Made by a program: the position numbers and the translations under genes. The notes beneath the pieces were generated by a model that saw only the letters and a list, made by a program, of their open reading frames with translations, was not told the origin of the DNA and did not search any database. This document shows positions 46,831 to 55,209 of a DNA stretch of 64,000 bases, piece after piece; position 1 is the stretch's first letter, and the number at the start of each line of letters is the position of its first letter. Source of the stretch: Pirellulaceae bacterium (GTDB taxonomy: Bacteria; Planctomycetota; Planctomycetia; Pirellulales; Pirellulaceae); the NCBI GenBank assembly GCA_018402565.1, contig JAGYIQ010000010.1, positions 104,092 through 168,091 of the forward strand, in the 5' to 3' direction.

Positions 46831-47277
46831 ATGAACACCAGCCCGCCCTCCGATGCGTCCGAATGCACCGTACACTTCCGTCGAGCGACCGTGGACGACA
46901 TCCGCGCGGTTTACGACTTCTTGGAGACGTTCATGCAGCTGCAGCAGATTCTGCGGCGGACCCCGGAACAGGTGGCGGGGCTGCTGCCCTACAGCCAATT
47001 GGCCTACTGTCGGGACGAGGTCGTGGGTTTTGTGGCCGTCGAGATCTACTCGCATAAGTTGGCGGAAATCCAGTGCCTCTGCGTGTCGCCAGCCTTCCAA
47101 CGTCGAGGGATCGGCAAGCAGTTGGTCCAATTCTGCGTGGAGGTCACGCGGGAGGAAGGGATCTTGGAACTGATGGCGATCAGCGCCAGCGACAAGTTCC
47201 TGATGGACTGCGGCTTCGATTATTCCTTGCCCGGCCAAAAACGCGCCCTCTTTATCCAGCCCCAAGAAATCGATTAG
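46831..47277 (+). CDS. GNAT acetyltransferase (ArgA-like)
   Basis: This 148-residue single-domain GNAT protein has HFRRATVDDIRAVYDFLETF at the start, then LPYSQLAYCRDEVVGFVAVE, and the acetyl-CoA loop CLCVSPAFQRRGIGKQLVQF (Q/RxxGxG/A). It ends with the SDKFLMDCGFDYSLPGQKRAL segment typical of short N-acetylglutamate synthases. ATG at 46831 is preferred over the upstream in-frame TTG at 46813. It is probably co-transcribed with the M20 deacylase. Acetylation of glutamate in arginine synthesis is a reasonable but unproven inference. Confidence 0.8.
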   Translation: MNTSPPSDASECTVHFRRATVDDIRAVYDFLETFMQLQQILRRTPEQVAGLLPYSQLAYCRDEVVGFVAVEIYSHKLAEIQCLCVSPAFQRRGIGKQLVQFCVEVTREEGILELMAISASDKFLMDCGFDYSLPGQKRALFIQPQEID

Positions 47278-48260
47278 CTTCCTTATCGTTTTTCGTCCTT
47301 TTTTCGTGCTCGTGCACTTTCTCGTTCTCGTAATCGTGCTCGTAATCGTAATCGTAATCGAATCCAGCACGGATGGAGCGAGATCGGTTCTTGGTTCTTG
47401 TGAGATTTTGCATTTTACAATCTCCATTTGAGCTTTTCCATTCCAGCTTCTTTTCAGCTGCCAATCCTGCAACAGTCGCCAACCTCGGCACCCGCTACCG
47501 GCTCAACCTCAACTGCCCGCGATTTAGGCCCGGAGTGTCGGTACAAGAACGCGGGAATCAGCGAAGGCAGAAAAATTTTGGGCAGAAAGATTGGGATGGC
47601 GTAGGGCGTAGGGCGTAGGGTTGGGGCGTAGGGCGTAGGGTTGGGGCGTTGAGGGGCAAAGGGGCGTTTCCGTCGCAAAGGTTAGGAAGAGGCAGAAAGA
47701 TTTTGGGCAGAAAAATTAAGACGCGTGCAACTCGTACTCGTAATCGTAATCGAATCCAGCACGGATGGAGCGAGATCGGTTCTTGGTTCTTGTGAGATTT
47801 TGCATTTTACAATCTTCCATTCGAGCTTCTTTTCAGCTGCCAATCCTGCAACAGTCGCCAACCTCGGCACCCGCTACCGACTCAACCTCAACTGCCCGCG
47901 ATTTAGGCCCTCAGGGCCGGTACAAGAACGCGGGCATCAGCGAAGGCAGAAAAATTTTGGGCAGAAAGATTGGGGTGGCGAAGGGCGTAGGGCGTAGGGT
48001 TGGGGCGAAGGGCGTAGGAGCGTAGGGTTGGGGCGCTTAGGGGCTCGTGGGGCGAGATCAGGCCGAGGTTAAGAAGACTGGAGCCACGGATGAACACGAA
48101 TGGACACGGATGAATCAGGGGCGACAGTTATTGGATGGGAAAGCAAGATTAACACCGATGCCGCTGCGCGGCCAGCATCCTTCCGGCCATTATCTCGATA
48201 GATCGTTCCATCATTCGTATTGCTCGTGCTCGTGCTCGTAATCGTAATCGAAATCAGCAC
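47278..48260. repeat. Repeat block with duplicated ~370-bp segment, hexamers, heptamers and TGAACACGAATGG unit
   Basis: A segment containing CGTAATCGTAATCGAATCCA, GGAGCGAGATCGGTTCTTGG, TGCCAATCCTGCAACAGTCG and GGCAGAAAAATTTTGGGCAG occurs at about 47340-47590 and again at 47730-47975. GGGCGTA heptamers are at 47598-47650 and 47983-48040. An inverted copy of the ~190-bp TCCATTCGTGTTCATCCGTG unit spans 48041-48220. No gene is supported in 47278-48714. Confidence 0.85.
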
Positions 48261-48373
48261 GGATGAAGCGAGATCGGTCCTTGTTCCTTGGTTCTGGTCC
48301 CCATGGGGGCGATGACTGAGTGGCTACCTTGGCTAGCTCCGACGCGGCCAAATGTCGCCCACCATTCCGGCAT

Positions 48374-48504
48374 GAGGGCTTGTTGATTTTTCCAGACTTA
48401 CACGCGAAATCGCCGCCTGATTCAATGAAAACGGGCAAAAACACGGCGTTTTCCCATCAATCGAAACGCTTGACGCGTTCCGCTACGGAAAAATCAACAA
48501 GCCC
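48374..48504. repeat. Palindrome-ended dispersed element, copy C
   Basis: It is in reverse orientation relative to copies A and B. In the + strand it reads VDFSRLTREIAA, stop, FNENGQKHGVFPSIETLDAF, then RYGKINKP. Terminal arms GGGCTTGTTGATTTTTCC and inverse are intact. Confidence 0.85.
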
Positions 48505-48714
48505 CAAGCTCGAATGGTGGGCGGGCGGCATTTTCTCCTGGCAGGAGGCTTGGTGGAATGGGGTGTTTGGTGGGTTTGGGAAGCTTGCTATCTTTGCGTA
48601 ATCGGCCAAAAGTTTGCCGAGAAAAGCAGTCCTGCTAATATTTCCATTCTTTACGGTCGATTCTGTTACGGAAAGCTTGTTGCTCGGTTCGGCTCATCCT
48701 TGAAGGAGCGTGAC

Positions 48715-49671
48715 GTGAAAAGATCGATCTTCGTGTTGGCCAGCTTACTGTGGCTGGGTGTTCAGGCCACAGGATATGGCCAATGGGGGAACCACCAACA
48801 CACTCCTTACCGCGTCGAATTCGGTGTGTCGATCTTGGATCGGCCGGGTGACCAGAACAATACCGCACCCGTGCTCCGCAGCCTGATCAACGGCGATACC
48901 CTGATCAACGGCGAGCGGATCTCCGATCCGGGCACCGGTGCGGGTCCGGACTTGAGTATCCAATACTTCCCCAACGCCAGTACGCTGCACTACGAATTCC
49001 GCGCCCGCTACTACGGGTGGAATGACCAATCGGCCCACACCGGCGTGATGGAACTGACCGGCGCTCCCGGCCTGAATTTTCAGCGGTTTGAGACCGAATA
49101 CAAGTCGGATTATCTCAGTTTGGAGTTCAACGCCAAACGAACCCTCCGCCCAGGCCTCAATTTGATTGGCGGTGCCCGGTTCATCAGCTTGGAAGAACGC
49201 CTGAACATGAAGGGTGACGGCTTCGTTGTGTTGCCACCGCCGTTCCCGAACGCTACCTTCGAAAACGATCTCTCCGTCCGAGCGTCCAACCCCATGATCG
49301 GTCTGCAAACCGGTTTGGATTGGGGCTGGCAGCTGGGCAATCGCGTCATGGTGAACTCGTTCCTGCGAGCCGGTGGGTACTCGAACTTTGCCAAGCAACG
49401 CACTCGCACCGTCAATAACCTGCTGATCTTGGACTCGACCGTCACTGCCGACAGCACCGAATTCGCTTTTGCCGGCGAGACCGGCTTCCGCGTGCACGTC
49501 GAATTGGTCGAACGCCACCTGTTCGGCTTTGTCGGTGGCGAGGCCCACTTCTTGAATCGGGTCGCGACCGCCCCAGGACAATTGGAACTGCAAGCCTCTG
49601 GCTTCAACGATGTGAACACCGTCGCCCCACGCTTCTATGGTGTCACCTTCGGTTTGGACGCTCGGTTCTAA
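48715..49671 (+). CDS. Outer-membrane beta-barrel protein (BBP7-like)
   Basis: This 318-residue protein starts at GTG 48715, with a strong AAGGAG 8-10 nt upstream. The signal peptide is KRSIFVLASLLWLGVQATGYGQ, with cleavage near residue 22. The mature part alternates hydrophobic and polar residues in predicted beta strands (YRVEFGVSILDRP, LHYEFRARYYGWN, YLSLEFNAKRTLRPGLNLIGGARFISL, GLQTGLDWGWQLGNRVMVN) and ends in phenylalanine (FGVTFGLDARF is the C-terminal pattern here), as expected of a BAM-inserted barrel. This fits planctomycete BBP7-type barrels. The 48505-48714 upstream gap has no gene. Confidence 0.8.
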   Translation: MKRSIFVLASLLWLGVQATGYGQWGNHQHTPYRVEFGVSILDRPGDQNNTAPVLRSLINGDTLINGERISDPGTGAGPDLSIQYFPNASTLHYEFRARYYGWNDQSAHTGVMELTGAPGLNFQRFETEYKSDYLSLEFNAKRTLRPGLNLIGGARFISLEERLNMKGDGFVVLPPPFPNATFENDLSVRASNPMIGLQTGLDWGWQLGNRVMVNSFLRAGGYSNFAKQRTRTVNNLLILDSTVTADSTEFAFAGETGFRVHVELVERHLFGFVGGEAHFLNRVATAPGQLELQASGFNDVNTVAPRFYGVTFGLDARF

Positions 49672-49725
49672 ATCTGGCCAAGCCCGGCGGGCAACCGAGC
49701 CACGCGAAGCTCTCTACGATTGAAT

Positions 49726-49772
49726 GGCACCCCGACGATGGCGTCCTCCTCGTCGGGGTGCCTTCGTTTTTA
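49726..49772 (+). terminator. Rho-independent terminator after the beta-barrel gene
   Basis: GGCACCCCGACGA and TCGTCGGGGTGCC form a perfect 13-bp stem with an 11-nt loop, followed by TTCGTTTTT. It starts about 55 nt after the stop codon. This is the clearest canonical terminator in the window. Confidence 0.92.
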
Positions 49773-49799
49773 TAGCGATAAACCAACCCAGCTGCCCAG

Positions 49800-50470
49800 T
49801 GTAGACCAGTAGTCCCTGCTGGTTTGGGGCGTAGGGCGTAGGGCGTAGAGTTGGGGCGTTTAGGGGCAAAGGGGCGTTTCGGACGCAGCGGTTAGGAAGA
49901 GGCAGAAAGATTTTGGGCAGTTATGTAAACCAGCAGCCCCTGCTGGTGGAGGCTAGATTGCGGCCGAGTAGTTGCAGAGCCAAGGAACCGGCAGAAAGAT
50001 TTTGGGCAGAAAAATTAAGACTCGTGCAACTCGTGCTCGTGCTCGTGCTCGTAATCCTAATCGAAAACAGCACGAGTGAAGCGAGGTGTCGCGGAGCCAA
50101 TGGCAGAAGGAAAAGAAGACGGAAAGAGGCAAAAAGATTTTGGGCAGAAAAATAAGACTCGTGCAACTCGTGCTCGTGCTCGTGCTCGTAATCCTAATCG
50201 AAACAGCACAGGAAGCGAGGTGTCGCTCGAGCCAATGGCAGGAAGAAGACGGAAGAGGCAAAGATTTTGGGCAGAAAAAATAAGACTCGTGCAACTCGTG
50301 CTCGTGCTCGTGCTCGTGCTCGTAATCCTAATCGAAAACAGCACGAGTGAAGCGAGGTGTCACTCGAGCCAATGGCAGAAGTAAAAGAAGACGGAGAGGC
50401 AAAAAGATTTTGGGCAGAAATACGCGGATCGTTCAGGCGGGGCGAGATCAGCGCTGACCAATTGCCGCGT
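49800..50470. repeat. Repeat block: CCAGCAG hairpins and threefold ~120-bp unit with GTGCTC hexamers
   Basis: CCAGTAG/CTGCTGG-type hairpins lie at about 49805 and 49925. A unit holding GGCAGAAAAATTAAGACTCG, TGCTCGTGCTCGTGCTCGTA and GCGAGGTGTCGC recurs at about 50005, 50140 and 50265. Short ORFs here are repeat translations. 50470-50680 contains an inverted pair GGCACTCTCCGAGTGCCGTC at about 50495 and 50610 that could form a long hairpin. Confidence 0.85.
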
Positions 50471-50684
50471 CGGGCGGTGGGATCATAGTAGCAGGCACTC
50501 TCCGAGTGCCGTCCGCCAAAGGTCGGGAGAGTACAACGCTGGTTGGAATACAGAAGCAAGAAGCACGCCGTGGGGGTGGTGGCAAGCAGAACTTGGGTAG
50601 GAGATTCTGGCGGACGGCACTCGGAGAGTGCCTGCTACCCAAGCGTTCACTGTCCTCGATTACGAGAACGAGCACGATCAATAC

Positions 50685-52120
50685 GAATGATGGAACGATC
50701 TATCGAGATAAGGGCCGGAAGGATGCTGGCCGCGCAGCGGCATCGGTGTTTATCTTGCTTTCCCATCCAATAACTGTCGCCTCTGATTCATCCGTGTCGA
50801 TTCGTGTTCATCCGTGGCTCCAGTCTTCATAAAGTCAGCCTGATCTCGCCCCACGAGCCCCTAACCGCCCCAACCCTACGCGCTACGCTCCCCCAATCTT
50901 TCTGCCTTCGCTTATTGGCGATTTCTTGTGCCGGCCCTCCGGGCCTCACGGTCCACTAGACAATGGTGCAACCTACCCGGTGGCTGACGCCACCGGCAGG
51001 TTATACCGGCCCTCCGGGCCTCAGAGCGGGCAGTTGGGTTCAAGTGGGCAGCAAATGGGGTAGTTGTCATCCATGTGAGGGGCGATGCTTGTGAAAAAAA
51101 ACAAAAAAGGCAGTTTTGATATTTCAAATCTAATATTTCAGACCTGGGATCCGAAATCTCACAAGAATCAAGAATCAAGAATCAAGAATCAAGAATCAAG
51201 AATCAAGAATCAAGAATCAAGAATCAAGAATCAAGAACCAATAACCAAGAACGATCTTGCTTCAACTGTACTGGATTCGATTACGATTACGAGCACGAGC
51301 ACGAGCACGAGCACGATCAAGACGAATGATGGAACGATCTATCGAGATAACGGCCGGAAGGATGCTGAGCCCGCGCATGCATCGGTGTTTATCTTGCTTT
51401 CCCATCCAATAACTGTCGCCCCTGATTCATCCGTGTCCATTCGTGTCCATCCGTGGCTCCAGTCTTCTTAACCTCGGCCTGATCTCGCCCCACGAGCCCC
51501 TAAGCGCCCCAACCCTACGCCCTACGGCCCCCCAATCTTTCTGTCTTCGCTTATTGGCGATTTCTTGTGCCGGCCCTCCGGGCCTCACGGTCCACTAGAC
51601 AATGGTGCAACCTACCCGGTGGCTGACGCCACCGGCAGGGGTTGTACCGGCCCTCCGGGCCTCAGAGCGGGCAGTTGGGTTCAAGTGGGCAGCAAATGGG
51701 GTAGTTGTCATCCATATGAGGGGCGATGCTTGTGAAAAAAAACAAAAAAGGCAGGTTTGATATTTCAATTCTAATATTTCAGACCTGGGATCCAAAATCC
51801 CACAAGAATCAAGAATCAAGAATCAAGAATCAAGAATCAAGAACCAAGAACCAAGAACGATCTTGCTTCAACTGTGCTGGATTCGATTACGATTACGAGC
51901 ACAAGCACGAGCACGATCAATACGAATGATGGAACGATCTATCGAGATAATGGCCGGAAGGATGCTGGCCGCGCAGCGGCATCGGTGTTTATCTTGCTTT
52001 CCCATCCAATAACTGTCGCCCCTGATTCATCCGTGTCCATTCGTGTTCATCCGTGGCTCCAGTCTTCTTAACCTCGGCCTGATCTCGCCCCACGAGCCCC
52101 TAAGCGCCCCAACCCTACGC
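50685..52120. repeat. Segmental triplication of ~640/600 bp
   Basis: The landmark GAATGATGGAACGATCTATC occurs at 50685, 51324 and 51924. Each unit has, in order, the ~190-bp CATCCGTGGCTCCAGTCTTC sequence, GGCCCTCCGGGCC hairpins, GTTCAAGTGGGCAGCAAATG, an A-rich segment, AAGAATC heptamers (11 copies in the first unit, 5 in the second) and CGAGCA hexamers. The third unit is truncated and runs into CCCTACG heptamers (52112-52160). No gene is supported in 49773-52199. Confidence 0.88.
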
Positions 52121-52199
52121 CCTACGCCCTACGCCCTACGCCCTACGCCCTACGCTCTACGCCTCCCGCTCCCAACCAGCAGAGGGCGGCTGGTCTACA

Positions 52200-54071
52200 T
52201 CACCGCCGTTCATACACTTCCGCCAGGGCGGGATTGCCCAGGCGACGATGCGAGTCGGCCAAGGCGGCATGCACCGACTTCAAATCGTTGGCGCCGTTCA
52301 TCGCGATTTCCAAATCAGCGATGGCCGCCTCAAAATTCTTCAGCTTGTAGTTCAGCATCCCCCGAGTCTCCCGGTAGTCGGGGTTGAACTCGTCCATACC
52401 GACCGCTCGCTCCGCATACCCCAAGGCCTCCGTCAAGCGATCGGGGAACGCCATGCTGAGCACGTACGCTCGATTGTTCCACGCCGCACCCCACGTCGGT
52501 GTCGCCTCCGTCGCGCGGCCCAATAGCACATCCGCCGTGGCCCAATCCTGCTGCAACGCCGCCGCGGTACCAAAGCTCTCCAACAAGAGTCCGGACGTGC
52601 TCGCATCGTCCAGCAAGGCCCGATACAGGGCCGCGATGCCCGGACTCTGCGTTCGTCCCCGGGCCATCGCCCCAGCCAACGAGGCGACCATCCCGACCTG
52701 CGGCAACGGGACCGTGTTCGCCGCTTCTTGCATCTTTTGCTTCATGGCATCCACCGTGGCCAGGTTCGGCTGCTGACACCACCGCGCCACCTCCTGCACC
52801 AACAACCGCGTCCGATTGACTCGAGCTTCCTCGCTGTCGGGATTTGACTTGTACCATTGCTCGATGGACTCCGCCGCCAGTTTCTCGTCGCCGATGACTC
52901 GCGTGGCCATCAACCGCCATTTGAGCTGGTCCTCGTTCAAGGTCTGTCCCTCGTCGATCAACTGCGTCAGCTTGCGATTGACGACCAGGGCCTGCTGCCG
53001 AGCGGCCGCGCGCTGCCCTTGGTTGCTGTAGATCTCCATCAAGATAAAGGCCGCCACGACGTTCTGTTCGGCGATCGGCGTCAGGGCATTGATCGCAGCG
53101 GGGACGCGGCCCAACCGAGCCAAGGTCAAACCCTCCAACAGCCGCACCTCGGCCTCGTTGCCCACCCGCGTCTTCAAATGCTCCAAGTGCTTCAGCGCCA
53201 AATTCAAACTCTCGGGCGGAGCCACGCCCAAGGTGCCATTGATCAGGTTCTGGGCGATCCAAAAATGGGCGCCCTCCATCCCCGGCCGGTCGACGGGCGC
53301 CAATTTTAGCATCGATTCGTAGGCCTCCGCCGTCTTACCCTGCTCTGCCAACGCCAGAGCCGTTTGGAATTCGCCCCGTCGCGTGGCCGATCCCAACTGA
53401 GCCAGTTTGATTCGATACAACTCGGCCTTGTCCGTATCGCCCGCCTTGATCGCCTGAGCCAACGCGGTTTCGTAGCGCGGCACCAAGTTGGAATCCGCCG
53501 CAAACCGCTGCCAGAGAATGACGCTGCCCAACAAGCCGACGATCAAGGCCACGGGAAACCCCCAGAGGTAAAGTTCCGCTCCCCGCGTTCCCAGTAATTG
53601 TCGGAAAAAGAAAAAGACACCGGCAAACGGCTCCATAAACACCTGGCCCAAGCGGCTGACCCAAGAACGCTGCAATTCGGCCGTCTTTTTCTGTTGCTTC
53701 AGATCCTGATCCAATCGCGCCTGCAATCGTCGCTCGTCCGACTCCATATCTCCTTCGTCCAGCGTCCGTTCCGCGGGTCGCCCCAGCCGATCCAGACGAT
53801 CGATCAAGGCATGGAACGGCCACAGCAACCGAGCGACCAGCCAAGCGGCGAGTCCCCGCGATTCACCCGAGCCACGCAGTCGCTCGCCAACCCAGCGAAA
53901 CGGAGCGGTTAGCTGATAGAAAAGCCAAGCGAACGGACGACCCACACGATCCAGTCGGCTGACCCCATCCAGTGCGCCAAAGAACAGTGCCTCAAAAAAA
54001 CGACCCATTACGGTCAAGCGATCGCCCACCCAAGCGAAAAACCGCATGATCAGACCGATAATAAATCCCAT
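52200..54071 (-). CDS. Membrane-anchored TPR protein, paralog 1 of 3
   Basis: 623 residues. The N-terminal ~200 residues carry repeated amphipathic RLDRLGRPxAW segments (SRLDRVGRPFAWLFYQL, LIDRLDRLGRPAERT) and a charged helix (SDERRLQARLDQDLKQQKK). One clear membrane span follows at about 190-210 (LYLWGFPVALIVGLLGSVIL). The large C-terminal part consists of TPR-like helices (AELYRIKLAQLGSATRRGEF, TALALAEQGKTAEAYESML, WNNRAYVLSMAFPDRLTEAL, GYAERAVGMDEFNPDYRETRGM). It shares layout and many motifs with the proteins at 57287 and 59227. Enzymatic function is unlikely; it may scaffold envelope or polysaccharide machinery. A CCAGCAG hairpin abuts the stop. Confidence 0.8.
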   Translation of the reverse strand: MGFIIGLIMRFFAWVGDRLTVMGRFFEALFFGALDGVSRLDRVGRPFAWLFYQLTAPFRWVGERLRGSGESRGLAAWLVARLLWPFHALIDRLDRLGRPAERTLDEGDMESDERRLQARLDQDLKQQKKTAELQRSWVSRLGQVFMEPFAGVFFFFRQLLGTRGAELYLWGFPVALIVGLLGSVILWQRFAADSNLVPRYETALAQAIKAGDTDKAELYRIKLAQLGSATRRGEFQTALALAEQGKTAEAYESMLKLAPVDRPGMEGAHFWIAQNLINGTLGVAPPESLNLALKHLEHLKTRVGNEAEVRLLEGLTLARLGRVPAAINALTPIAEQNVVAAFILMEIYSNQGQRAAARQQALVVNRKLTQLIDEGQTLNEDQLKWRLMATRVIGDEKLAAESIEQWYKSNPDSEEARVNRTRLLVQEVARWCQQPNLATVDAMKQKMQEAANTVPLPQVGMVASLAGAMARGRTQSPGIAALYRALLDDASTSGLLLESFGTAAALQQDWATADVLLGRATEATPTWGAAWNNRAYVLSMAFPDRLTEALGYAERAVGMDEFNPDYRETRGMLNYKLKNFEAAIADLEIAMNGANDLKSVHAALADSHRRLGNPALAEVYERR

Positions 54072-54116
54072 GGTTGCGTTCCATTAAGGAGTGATGAGGC
54101 GAAAAACAATCTATTT

Positions 54117-54182
54117 TCTCGTGCTCGTACTCGTACTCGTGCTTGTGCTTGTAATCGTGCTCGTGCTCGTATTCTTAATCGA
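54117..54182. repeat. Degenerate CGTGCT/CGTACT hexamer array
   Basis: About eleven hexamers of the form CGT(G/A)CT or CGTAAT lie 45-110 nt upstream of the TPR paralog 1 start. Others of the same family lie at 47308-47362, 48219-48252, 57118-57155 and 61333-61920. Confidence 0.8.
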
Positions 54183-54225
54183 GGACAGTTAACGCTAGGA
54201 TCGTCCCGCCCCCCCACGGGTTCAT

Positions 54226-54561
54226 GGGCTGGTTGATTTTTCTGGACTCGCACGCGAATTGTCCGCCCGACTCAACAGAATCGTGCAAGTCCACGACGTT
54301 TCCGCGTCAATCGAAATGCTTGACGCATTCCGCTACGGAAAAATCAACCAGCCCTTCACCCCGTGGGATCGCAAGTTTGGTAGCAAGACCGCCCGCCGCA
54401 GGGTGAGGTCGCCCCGCCCCCCGCCGGTTTACGGGCTGGTTGATTTTTCTGGACTCGCACGCGATCTGTCCGCCCGACTCAACCGAATTGTCCAAAAACA
54501 CGGCTTTTCCGCCTCAATCGAAATGCTTGACGCATTCCGCTACGGAAAAATCAACCAGCCC
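54226..54561. repeat. Palindrome-ended dispersed element, two tandem copies D1 and D2
   Basis: D1 is at 54226-54354 and D2 at 54433-54561, with GGGCTGGTTGATTTTTCTGG ends. In the + strand both read without stop: LVDFSGLAREL or ARDLSARLNRIVQxHxxSAS then IEMLDAFRYGKINQP. The arm has changed from TTGTTG to TGGTTG on both sides, so the inverted repeat is preserved. Confidence 0.85.
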
Positions 54562-54597
54562 TTCACCCGGTGGGATCGCAAGTTTGGCAGCGAGACT

Positions 54598-55204
54598 GCC
54601 CGCCGCACGGTGAGGTCGCCCCGCCCCCCGCCGGTTTACCGGTGGGAGCGAGAGTTTGTGCCGTTCGCGTTCTTTTCGGGCCCCCGACCTTCACTGCCGT
54701 ATGCCGGCCCTCCGGGCCTGACAACTCTTAGGTACCGACCGGCATCTCGTGGCAAAGTGTTTCCCTTCGCCGCGCAGCGGCATCAGTGTTCATCTTGCTT
54801 TCCCATCCAATCACCGTCACCCCTGGGTTATCCGTGTCCATTCGTGTTCATCCGTGGCTCCTGCCTTCTCAACCTTGGCCTGCGACGGCGTCTCCAACCC
54901 GCAAGCCAACGCCTCGCATCTTTCTGCCCAAACTATTTCTGCCTTTCCGTCTTCTTTTTACCTTGCCGTTCGCTCTAGTTGTCTCTCGCTGCGCCAGTGC
55001 TGTATTCGATTACGAGCACGAGCACGAGTTACACGCCTCTAAATCTTTCTGCCCAAAATCTTTCTGCCTATCGCTCAGCTCTGTAGCTATTCGGCCGTTA
55101 TCTAGCTGCAACCAGCAGGGGCTGCTGGTGTACATCACGCCCCAACCCTACGCTCTACGCCCCAAACCAGCAGGGGCTGCTGGTATACATAGGGCTGCTG
55201 GTGT
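54598..55204. repeat. Repeat block: CCGGTTTACCGG, partial CATTCGTGTTCATCCG unit, CCAGCAG hairpins at the pyrophosphorylase 3' end
   Basis: The 54619-54850 stretch (CCCCGCCGGTTTACCGGTGG, GGTACCGACCGGCATCTCGT, TGGGTTATCCGTGTCCATTC) recurs at 56663-56890. CTTTCTGCCCAAAATCTTTC and a hexamer tract follow. Hairpins AACCAGCAGGGGCTGCTGGT lie at about 55110 and 55164, the second within 30 nt of the stop at 55210. No gene is seen in 54072-55209. Confidence 0.85.
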
Positions 55205-55209
55205 ACAGC

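Noticed and set aside
48047..48241. Small proteins with ATDEHEWTRMNQG-like sequence and other short ORFs in the repeat blocks
   Set aside because: They are translations of a dispersed nucleotide repeat, appear in both orientations and lack start signals.
50031..50337. Coding interpretation of hexamer arrays (polymeric RARAR or LVLVLV peptides)
   Set aside because: The peptides are pure translations of CGTGCT-type hexamers and change with frame.
50490..50640. Insertion sequence bounded by GGCACTCTCCGAGTGCCGTC inverted copies
   Set aside because: Only about 100 bp lies between the inverted copies and contains no transposase; it is a hairpin or mini-element at most.
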